This document shows, piece by piece, positions 7,055 through 13,600 of a DNA stretch of 16,225 nucleotides. This DNA comes from DAISJD01 sp036821645 (GTDB lineage Bacteria; Pseudomonadota; Alphaproteobacteria; ATCC43930; CGMCC-115725): positions 1 through 16,225 of the forward strand of contig DAISJD010000070.1 in assembly GCA_036821645.1 (NCBI GenBank), written 5' to 3'. Each line of letters opens with the position of its first letter. Positions within the stretch are counted from its first letter, which is position 1. The notes under the pieces were generated by a model. It was given only the letters and a program-made list of their open reading frames with translations, did no database searches and had not been told where the DNA came from. Made by a program: the position numbers and the translations under genes.

Positions 7055-7981
7055 TCAGCGTGCAGCGAGTTTCGGATCGAGGATGCCATACAGCAAATCG
7101 ACGATCGCATTAAACGAAATAATGATCACGGAATAAAGAACCACCGTTCCCATCACCAATGTATAGTCGCGATTGAGCGCACCTTGAATAAAATAACTGC
7201 CGATCCCTGGAATCGAAAAGATCTTCTCGACCACGACGGAGCCGGTAATGATGCCCGCCGCCGCAGGCCCTAGATAAGAAACCACCGGCAGGAACGCACC
7301 GCGGGCGGCATGTTTGGTAATGATCCGCCACTCGGACAGACCCTTCGCCTTGGCCGTGCGGATATAATTGGAACGCAGTACTTCGATCATGCTGCCACGG
7401 GTCAGACGCGCGATATAAGATATTTGCGGCAGGCACAGGGCGACCATCGGCAAGACCTTATACTTGATCTCGTTCCCATCGCCCCAGCCATCGGTCGGCA
7501 GCAAGCCCCAATAAACCCCAATCACCAAGGTCAAGATCGGGGCCATCACGAAATTCGGGATCGTGATGCCGATCATCGAGACGCCCATCAGGCGAAAATC
7601 CGTATTGGTATTCTGGCGAAGGGCGGCGATCGTGCCGAGACTGCTCCCAATCAATACGGCGAGCAGGATGGCGACGAGGCCCAACTGCAACGAAACCGGC
7701 AACCCGCCCGCGATCAACTCCGTCACGGTACGGTCCTTATAGACGAACGAGGGACCGAAATCGCCGACGAGGATACTCTGAAGATAGAGCAGGTACTGGA
7801 CGAACAAGGGCTGATCGAGATGATAGACCCGGTTCAAATTCGCAGCGATTTCAGGCGGCACTGCCCGTTCGCTGGAAAAAGGGCCGCCCGGTACGGAATG
7901 GATCATCACGAAGGACAAGGTGATGATCACAAAAATCGTCGGGATCGCACTCAAAAGTCGTCGTGTTACAAAGGTGAGCAT
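7055..7981 (-). CDS. oppB: Oligopeptide ABC importer permease OppB
   Basis: Inner-membrane permease partner of OppC. The 308 residues compare with 306 in E. coli OppB. It opens with the family pattern MLTFVTRRLLSAIPTIFVII, followed by PGGPF, the YHLDQP segment, and GDFGPSFVYKDRTV in the periplasmic domain. The coupling loop is SNYIRTAKAKGLSEWRII, and the end is LNRDYTLVMGTVV then VDLLYGILDPKL. The frame is open upstream to a TTG at 8017, but family alignment places the start at the ATG at 7981; no clear ribosome site is seen for either. It lies 153 bases after oppA, and that gap holds two hairpins. The remaining opp genes follow closely, so oppBCDF are likely co-transcribed. Confidence 0.93.
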   Translation of the reverse strand: MLTFVTRRLLSAIPTIFVIITLSFVMIHSVPGGPFSSERAVPPEIAANLNRVYHLDQPLFVQYLLYLQSILVGDFGPSFVYKDRTVTELIAGGLPVSLQLGLVAILLAVLIGSSLGTIAALRQNTNTDFRLMGVSMIGITIPNFVMAPILTLVIGVYWGLLPTDGWGDGNEIKYKVLPMVALCLPQISYIARLTRGSMIEVLRSNYIRTAKAKGLSEWRIITKHAARGAFLPVVSYLGPAAAGIITGSVVVEKIFSIPGIGSYFIQGALNRDYTLVMGTVVLYSVIIISFNAIVDLLYGILDPKLAAR

Positions 7982-8007
7982 GGCGGGTGGTCCGGGTGCA
8001 GGGGCAA

Positions 8008-8029
8008 GACCGACCAAAACTGGTCCGTC
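8008..8029 (-). other. Hairpin just upstream of oppB
   Basis: GACCGACCA (8008-8016) and TGGTCCGTC (8021-8029) pair over 9 positions with one mismatch around loop AAAC on the plus strand. On the minus-strand transcript it lies 26 bases before the oppB ATG with no U-run. It may lower oppB translation or stabilise the oppA message; function is inferred. Confidence 0.4.
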
Positions 8030-8098
8030 CGTTCAGTCTTACGACATTTCTCCCGCCTAAAAGAACGGGAAAATACCGCGTTTTTCAGCACAGGCGAT

Positions 8099-8126
8099 GG
8101 GGTGCCCCGTCGTACCGGGACACCCC
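8099..8126 (-). other. Hairpin just downstream of oppA
   Basis: GGGGTGCCCC (8099-8108) pairs with GGGACACCCC (8117-8126) with one mismatch around an 8-base loop. It starts 8 bases after the oppA stop on the minus strand and has no adjacent U-run. Stem-loops here are common after abundant periplasmic binding-protein genes, where they protect the 5' message and thin out downstream transcripts. That role is inferred. Confidence 0.45.
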
Positions 8127-8134
8127 AAGGGCGA

Positions 8135-9751
8135 TCAATGCTTTGCGAGAGACACGAACTTTGAATAGTTATAGTCCAACAGGTTGGTGGCATAGCCGTT
8201 CACGTACGGCTTCACCAAGTGCTTGTTCACATAGGTATAAAGCGGGATCATCGGCATATCGCGCATGACAAGCTTTTCGGCTTCTTGCAACAACTGGGCA
8301 CGGGCCGGCGGATCCACCGTCAGGGCGGCCTGTTTCACCAACTTGTCGTAATCGCCATTGTAATAGCCCATATCGTTCAAACCGGCATCGGATTGCAGCA
8401 GTTCCATGAACGAATTCGGATCGGCATAGTCGGCGATCCAACCGGCGCGGAAAGCCTCGGTGATTTTCTTCTCGTTGCGATTGTCCAGGAAAACCTTGAA
8501 CTCTTCATTGACCAAGCTGACCTGCACGCCCAAATTGGTCTTCAACATTTGCGCAACCGCAATCATGATGCGCTTGTGATTTTCCGACGTGTTGTAGCGC
8601 AGTTCGAGTTTCAACGGGTTGCTGGCGCTATAGCCCGCCTCTTGATAGAGCTGCTTTGCAAGCGCAATGCGTTCCGGCAGGGTCTTATTCTTCCACTCGA
8701 CTTCCTGGCTGGTATAGCCTGGAATGCCCGGCGGGACCCAGGTATAGGCCGGTTGTTCGCCAAGCTTGGTCAATTTGGTCACGATCGTCTCGCGGTCGAT
8801 CACCATGGACAAGGCTTGGCGCAGCTTGACATTATCCTTAAACGGCATACGCGTGGTGTTCATACCGATATAATAAGAACCAAGGAACGGCGTCACCTGA
8901 AGTTCCTTGGAGAATTCCTTGCGGATAAATTCGACCTGATCGCTCGGCACGATATTGGTATAGTCGAGACCACCGGCGCGATAGCTCTTGAATTCTTCGT
9001 TTTCGTTTTCGATCGGGAAAAACTGCACTTCGTTCAGCTTGACGTTCGCCGCATCCCAATAGGTCGGGTTCTTGACCAGAACCACGCGCGATTGGGGCGT
9101 TGCCTCTTTCAAATTGAAGGCCCCATTCGAAACGAGATTGGCAACGCGGGTAAATTCTTTGCCGAATTTTTCCACACTGGCCCGGTGCAAGGGCGAAAAG
9201 CGGCCATGGGCCAAAAGCGGCAGGAAATACGCGGTCGGCGATTTCAACGTGACTTCGAATGTTTTCTTGTCGACCGCGCGGACCCCCATCGCGGTGAGAT
9301 CCTTGATCTTGCCGGTCGAGATTTCTTCGGCATTCACGATCGGATAATAGAGGAAGGAATATTTCGAGCCGGTATTCGGATCGACCGCCCGCCGCCAGCT
9401 CCACACGAGATCGTCGGCGGTGAAATCATCGCCGTTCGACCATTTGGCGTTTGCCCGAATCTTGAAGGTATAAACCTTGCCGTCGGGGCTGATCGACCAG
9501 CTTTCGGCATTGCCCGGGACGGGACGGGTATCCTTGTCCAGGATGACAAGCGTTTCATAGAGATCGCGTTGAATATTGCTGTCTTGGGTATTTTCCGACA
9601 GATGCGGATCCATACTTTGCGGTTCCGAACCGTTGCCCCGGCGATAGACCTGTTGATCGGCGAGCTGCTGAGCATCGGCCAAGGGCGCTGCGATCATGAG
9701 AAGTGCGGCGGCGGCGGCACCATAACCAAGGACGGTACGGAAGTTCGACAT
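8135..9751 (-). CDS. oppA: Periplasmic oligopeptide-binding protein OppA
   Basis: Periplasmic solute-binding protein (SBP_bac_5 family) that hands peptides to OppBCDF. The 538 residues are close to E. coli OppA (543). A Sec signal peptide is clear: MSNFR, a hydrophobic core (YGAAAAALLMIAAP) and likely cleavage after ADA before QQLADQQ. Family landmarks follow: GSEPQSMDPHLSENTQDSNI, KWSNGDDFTADDLVWSWRR, a QALSMVIDRE segment, AKQLYQEAGY and AGWIADYADPNSFMELLQSD. The last resembles the ADY-P-SF element of OppA rather than DppA. The frame is open 32 codons upstream to 9847, but the signal peptide and AGGGGA 9 bases before the ATG fix the start at 9751. The 187-base gap upstream (to the oxidoreductase stop at 9939) has no clear terminator or sigma70 promoter that I can defend. 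Confidence 0.95.
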   Translation of the reverse strand: MSNFRTVLGYGAAAAALLMIAAPLADAQQLADQQVYRRGNGSEPQSMDPHLSENTQDSNIQRDLYETLVILDKDTRPVPGNAESWSISPDGKVYTFKIRANAKWSNGDDFTADDLVWSWRRAVDPNTGSKYSFLYYPIVNAEEISTGKIKDLTAMGVRAVDKKTFEVTLKSPTAYFLPLLAHGRFSPLHRASVEKFGKEFTRVANLVSNGAFNLKEATPQSRVVLVKNPTYWDAANVKLNEVQFFPIENENEEFKSYRAGGLDYTNIVPSDQVEFIRKEFSKELQVTPFLGSYYIGMNTTRMPFKDNVKLRQALSMVIDRETIVTKLTKLGEQPAYTWVPPGIPGYTSQEVEWKNKTLPERIALAKQLYQEAGYSASNPLKLELRYNTSENHKRIMIAVAQMLKTNLGVQVSLVNEEFKVFLDNRNEKKITEAFRAGWIADYADPNSFMELLQSDAGLNDMGYYNGDYDKLVKQAALTVDPPARAQLLQEAEKLVMRDMPMIPLYTYVNKHLVKPYVNGYATNLLDYNYSKFVSLAKH

Positions 9752-9760
9752 CAAGTTGGA

Positions 9761-9766
9761 TCCCCT
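9761..9766 (-). promoter_or_regulatory. Ribosome binding site of oppA
   Basis: AGGGGA on the minus strand, 9 bases before the ATG at 9751. It supports the signal-peptide start over the longer open frame. Confidence 0.65.
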
Positions 9767-9825
9767 TTTATGCTGCCCTGTCGCAGCGATCATTCTTGCC
9801 GCAAAGATGCGGTGTTCATGGCCCA

Positions 9826-9906
9826 TTACGCAACAAGTTTGACACATGTTTATGCCTAAGAGACATCACTTTGGCACCGTTTCGACCGAAAATCGGGCTT
9901 TGACAC
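9826..9906. promoter_or_regulatory. Repeated short motifs upstream of oppA
   Basis: TTTGACAC occurs twice here (9838-9845 and 9899-9906, 61 bases apart). TTACGCAACA (9826-9835) matches 9 of 10 bases of TTGCGCAACA found upstream of the oxidoreductase gene on the minus strand. These could be operators for oppA, but no regulator is known and chance is not excluded. Confidence 0.25.
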
Positions 9907-9938
9907 GCACCAAAACCCGTTTTCAACCCATTACCCCA

Positions 9939-12900
9939 TCATTCGGCAGCCAAAACCGCACTACGCGGATTGCGCAAGGTTTCCAAAAGTAGCGTCTCAG
10001 CCTGTTTGGCCGCCTTTACGTTGGCTTCCTTCACATGGCCGTAACCCCGCATGCGCTCGGGCAATTTCGCCAGTTGAAGGGCCGTGTCATAGGTCCGTTC
10101 CGACAGACGCTCACCGATTTCCTCGAGAATGGCGCAATACTCGACGATGAGGCGCCGTTCCATCTTGCGTTCGTCACTGTACCCGAAAATATCGAATCGA
10201 CCACCGCGCAATGATTTGAAATGCGCCAACAAACCGAACGCCTTCAACATCCACGGACCGTAGGTCCGTTTCTTCAGATGCCCCTTGACGGGATCGCGCT
10301 CCGCCAAAAGCGGCGGGGCCAGATGGAATTCCAGGGTATAATCCCCTTCGAACTGTTCGGCTACCCGTTGCAAGAAACGACCGTTCGTATAAAGCCGGGC
10401 GACTTCATACTCGTCCTTATAGGCCATCAGTTTGTAAAGTGCCCGGGCAACCGCATCGGTCAAGGCCGTTGCCCCTCTGAACCGATCGCCTTCGATCTTG
10501 CGAATCCGCTCGACCGCATGACGATACTTGGCGGCATAGGCGGCATCCTGATACGCGGTAAGCTCGCTCACCCGACGCGCGATCACGTCATCCAAGGTTT
10601 CCGACAGAACACGGCTGCCCGAGGCCGCCGCTTTCGGCTTGGCGATGGCTTCGACGGCGGCAAGATCGACTGCTGCCCGGCGACCCCATTGGAACGATTG
10701 CTTATTGAAGGCGATGGCGACGTTGTTGAGTTCGATCGCCCGCTCGATCGCCTCGGACGACAGAGGGATCAATCCCTTTTGCCACGCATAACCCAGCAAG
10801 AAGAGATTGGCCGCAATCGAATCGCCCAACAGGCCGACGGCAAGGCGGCTCGCATCCAAGAAGGTCACACCCTCTTCACCGGCGGCCTCGATCAAGGCTT
10901 GTCGGGTCGCATCGGTCGGAAAGCGTAAGTCGGGATCGACGGTAAAGCCGCCGGTGATCGTCTCGGCACTGTTGATGATCGCCTTCGTCGTCCCCCGTTC
11001 GATTTTAGAGAGACCATCCGTATTGGCCGCCACCAGATTGTCGCAGCCCAGCAAGAGATTGGCCCCGCCTGCGGCAATGCGCACGGCGGCAATGTCTTCC
11101 GGGCGCTCGGCGATGCGAATATGGCTGAAAACGGCCCCGCCCTTTTGCGCAAGGCCGGTCATATCCAGGACCGATACACCCTTGCCTTCGAGATGGGCCG
11201 CCATGCCGAGCAAGGCACCGATGGTGACGACCCCGGTCCCGCCGACCCCCGTCACCAAAATACCGTATGGCCGATCGAGGCTGGGCAGAGCAGGCACCGG
11301 CAAAGGCATGGCAGCAGCCCCGCCGGCCCCCTTGTTCTTGCGCAGCTTACCGCCGTGAACCGTCACGAAACTCGGACAGAAGCCGTTGACGCAGCTCATA
11401 TCCTTGTTGCAGGAGGATTGATCGATCTCGCGCTTGCGTCCGAATTCGGTTTCGACCGGTACCACGGACAAGCAGTTCGATTTCTTGGAACAATCCCCGC
11501 AGCCTTCGCAGACTTCATCATTGATGACGACCCGTTTCGGCGGATCGACCATCAGGCCCCGCTTGCGCCGACGGCGCTTTTCCGCCGCACAGGTCTGATC
11601 GTAGATCAAAACCGTCACACCCGGTATATCGCGCAGCTCGCATTGGACTTCTTCGAGTTTGTCGCGCGGATAGATCGGGGTATGGGGCGGAAAGCCGGTG
11701 GTCAGGGGATATTTGTTCGGATCGTCGGTGACGATGACGAGTTTCGCGATCCCCTCGGCCCAAACCTGCTGGGCAATCGCCGTCACGGTCAGGGTTTCGC
11801 CGTCATGGCGTTGGCCGCCGGTCATAGCCACGGCATCGTTGAACAGAATCTTATAGGTGATATTGACCTTGGCAGCAATCGCAGCCCGGATCGCGAGCGC
11901 GCCGGAATGATTGTAGGTCCCATCGCCCAAATTCGCGAACAGATGAGGCGTTTCGGTGAAGGGGGCCTGACCGATCCACGGCACCCCTTCGCCACCCATC
12001 TGAGTAAAGGTCGAGGTATTGCGACCGGGCATCCAGGTCACCATGTAGTGACATCCGATACCGCCCATCGCCCGACTGCCGTCCGGCACCTGGGTCGAGC
12101 TATTGTGCGGGCAGCCGGAACAGAACCACGGCACGCGGGCGACGGCCGGTTTCAGCCGGGCCAGTTGCTCTTCTTTGGCGGCCAGGAACTTCAACCGTTC
12201 CTCGATGCGGGCACTGGTATGGAAACGCGCGATCCGCGCCGCAATCACCTTTGCAATCGTCGCCGGACTGATTTCCGAGGTCGACGGCAGAATCCATTCC
12301 CGCTCTTCGTTGAATTTGCCGACGACGCGCGGGCGCACGTCTTCGCGCCAATTGTACAATTGTTCCTTCAATTGATTTTCGATGACCGCGCGTTTTTCCT
12401 CGACCACCAGAATTTCTTCGAGACCCTCGGCGAAATGGCGGATCCCCTCGCGTTCGAGCGGCCAGGACATGCCGACTTTATAGACCCTGATCCCCAGTTC
12501 GGCGGCATAGGCCTCGTCAATGCCGAGATCGTCCAAGGCTTGGCGCACATCGAGATAGGATTTGCCGGTGGTCACGATGCCGAAACGCGGGTGGGGACTA
12601 TCGATCACGACCCGATCGAGCTTATTGGCACGGGCAAAGGCGAGTGCTGCATAAAGCTTGTATTTATGCAGACGATATTCCTGTTCGAGCGGCGTATCCG
12701 GCCAGCGGATATTGACCCCGTCGACCGGCATCTCGAAATCGTCGGGAATGACGATCTTGACCCGATCCGGCGACACCGACACGGAACCCGAACTATCGAC
12801 CGTCTCGGCGATGGTCTTTAGGGCAACCCAGGCACCGCTATAACGCGAGAGCGCCCAACCCAAGAGCCCATAATCCAGAATTTCCTGCACGCCCGAGGGG

Positions 12901-13415
12901 TTCAGGACGGGAATGCAGGCATCCATGAAAGTATATTCGGATTGATGCGGCAAGGTCGATGATTTCGCCGAATGATCGTCGCCGGCCAAGACCAGCACGC
13001 CACCATGGGGAGAGGTGCCGGCCGCATTGGCATGTTTGAACACGTCGCCGCACCGATCGACCCCCGGCCCCTTGCCGTACCACATGGAAAAGACGCCATC
13101 ATACTTGGCGCCCTCGTACATATTCACCTGCTGACTGCCCCAAACGGCGGTCGCCGCCAAATCCTCGTTGAGGCCAGGCATGAAGTGGACATGTTCTTTC
13201 TTGAGATGCTTTGCCGCCCCCCACAGCGACTGATCGAGCGCACCCAACGGCGAGCCGCGATAGCCTGAAATGAAGCAGGCCGTATTCAGCCCCGCCGCAA
13301 GATCCCGTTGGCGCTGCATCATCGGCAGTCGAACCAGGGCCTGAATCCCCGTCAGGTAAATCCGTCCCGTCTCAAGCAGGTATTTATCGTCGAGGGTGAC
13401 TGCCGCGAGTGCCAT
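9939..13415 (-). CDS. Indolepyruvate ferredoxin oxidoreductase, fused alpha/beta type
   Basis: Thiamine-diphosphate, iron-sulfur enzyme that oxidatively decarboxylates aryl-pyruvates (indolepyruvate, phenylpyruvate, 4-hydroxyphenylpyruvate) to aryl-acetyl-CoA, passing electrons to ferredoxin. The 1158 residues match the single-chain bacterial form. An N-terminal pyrimidine-binding region (SGYRGSPLGALD, 50-61) is followed by a TPP domain with CSGCPHN (432-438) and GDGTYNHSGALA (497-508). A cysteine region follows: C636, C639, C642, C648, C669, C675 and C680, the last in GFCPSF. The gamma-type domain begins near 716 with GILVTGVGGTGVV. The C-terminal ~260 residues are the conserved tail of this fused family (GYGHVKEANVKAAK near the end). 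GGGAGGGG lies 7 bases before the ATG. In archaea this is two genes, iorA and iorB. Substrate preference cannot be read from sequence. It lies 185 bases after the histidine-kinase gene on the same strand. Confidence 0.94.
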   Translation of the reverse strand: MALAAVTLDDKYLLETGRIYLTGIQALVRLPMMQRQRDLAAGLNTACFISGYRGSPLGALDQSLWGAAKHLKKEHVHFMPGLNEDLAATAVWGSQQVNMYEGAKYDGVFSMWYGKGPGVDRCGDVFKHANAAGTSPHGGVLVLAGDDHSAKSSTLPHQSEYTFMDACIPVLNPSGVQEILDYGLLGWALSRYSGAWVALKTIAETVDSSGSVSVSPDRVKIVIPDDFEMPVDGVNIRWPDTPLEQEYRLHKYKLYAALAFARANKLDRVVIDSPHPRFGIVTTGKSYLDVRQALDDLGIDEAYAAELGIRVYKVGMSWPLEREGIRHFAEGLEEILVVEEKRAVIENQLKEQLYNWREDVRPRVVGKFNEEREWILPSTSEISPATIAKVIAARIARFHTSARIEERLKFLAAKEEQLARLKPAVARVPWFCSGCPHNSSTQVPDGSRAMGGIGCHYMVTWMPGRNTSTFTQMGGEGVPWIGQAPFTETPHLFANLGDGTYNHSGALAIRAAIAAKVNITYKILFNDAVAMTGGQRHDGETLTVTAIAQQVWAEGIAKLVIVTDDPNKYPLTTGFPPHTPIYPRDKLEEVQCELRDIPGVTVLIYDQTCAAEKRRRRKRGLMVDPPKRVVINDEVCEGCGDCSKKSNCLSVVPVETEFGRKREIDQSSCNKDMSCVNGFCPSFVTVHGGKLRKNKGAGGAAAMPLPVPALPSLDRPYGILVTGVGGTGVVTIGALLGMAAHLEGKGVSVLDMTGLAQKGGAVFSHIRIAERPEDIAAVRIAAGGANLLLGCDNLVAANTDGLSKIERGTTKAIINSAETITGGFTVDPDLRFPTDATRQALIEAAGEEGVTFLDASRLAVGLLGDSIAANLFLLGYAWQKGLIPLSSEAIERAIELNNVAIAFNKQSFQWGRRAAVDLAAVEAIAKPKAAASGSRVLSETLDDVIARRVSELTAYQDAAYAAKYRHAVERIRKIEGDRFRGATALTDAVARALYKLMAYKDEYEVARLYTNGRFLQRVAEQFEGDYTLEFHLAPPLLAERDPVKGHLKKRTYGPWMLKAFGLLAHFKSLRGGRFDIFGYSDERKMERRLIVEYCAILEEIGERLSERTYDTALQLAKLPERMRGYGHVKEANVKAAKQAETLLLETLRNPRSAVLAAE

Positions 13416-13422
13416 GGATGAG

Positions 13423-13430
13423 CCCCTCCC
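13423..13430 (-). promoter_or_regulatory. Ribosome binding site of the oxidoreductase gene
   Basis: GGGAGGGG on the minus strand, 7 bases before the ATG at 13415. It is a strong site and fixes the start. Confidence 0.75.
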
Positions 13431-13461
13431 AAAAGCTCAAGATCGATCAATGCGTCATCCA

Positions 13462-13490
13462 TACCTAGATGAACCGGCAAAACTTCTCAA
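13462..13490 (-). promoter_or_regulatory. Possible weak sigma70 promoter of the oxidoreductase gene
   Basis: On the minus strand TTGAGA (13485-13490) is followed after exactly 17 bases by TAGGTA (13462-13467), 46 bases before the ATG. The -35 is good (5 of 6) but the -10 is poor, so this is only a candidate. Confidence 0.25.
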
Positions 13491-13537
13491 TCTTGTTAGG
13501 TGGGAAAACAAAAAAAGCAATGAAGCGGCGACACGGC

Positions 13538-13563
13538 GCGCAATATCATGCAGTGTTGCGCAA
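13538..13563. promoter_or_regulatory. Dyad/direct-repeat operator candidate upstream of the oxidoreductase gene
   Basis: GCGCAATA (13538-13545) and TGTTGCGC (13554-13561) form an 8-pair inverted repeat (one G-T wobble) around TCATGCAG. In addition GCGCAA recurs at 13538 and 13558, exactly 20 bases apart, and TTGCGCAA (13556-13563) is itself a palindrome. It lies about 125-150 bases before the oxidoreductase ATG in an AT-rich gap. A run of seven Ts on the minus strand (13511-13517) is about 20 bases beyond it, too far for a standard terminator. A regulator site is the likelier reading. Confidence 0.4.
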
Positions 13564-13600
13564 ATTATCCAGATTTTTAGAAACAATATTTCTTAACCAT

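Noticed and set aside
7982..8017. Longer OppB starting at the TTG at 8017
   Set aside because: The extra residues (MVGLAPAPGPPA) are absent from the family and the TTG lies in a hairpin loop; the ATG at 7981 matches the family start.
8219..9859. A 546-codon open frame on the plus strand opposite oppA
   Set aside because: Mirror frame of a firmly identified gene; the protein has no family features and is rich in His, Arg, Ile and Asp typical of antisense reading. No ribosome site.
9838..9906. Plus-strand TTGACA boxes as promoters
   Set aside because: No acceptable -10 box at 16-18 bases, and a plus-strand transcript would run antisense into the oxidoreductase gene.
11121..12821. A 566-codon open frame on the plus strand opposite the oxidoreductase
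   Set aside because: Same reason: antisense shadow of a well-conserved gene, with composition of a reverse-strand translation.
13511..13561. Hairpin plus T-run as a terminator for the kinase gene
   Set aside because: The T-run is about 20 bases from the stem, so it does not fit an intrinsic terminator; an operator dyad is the better reading.
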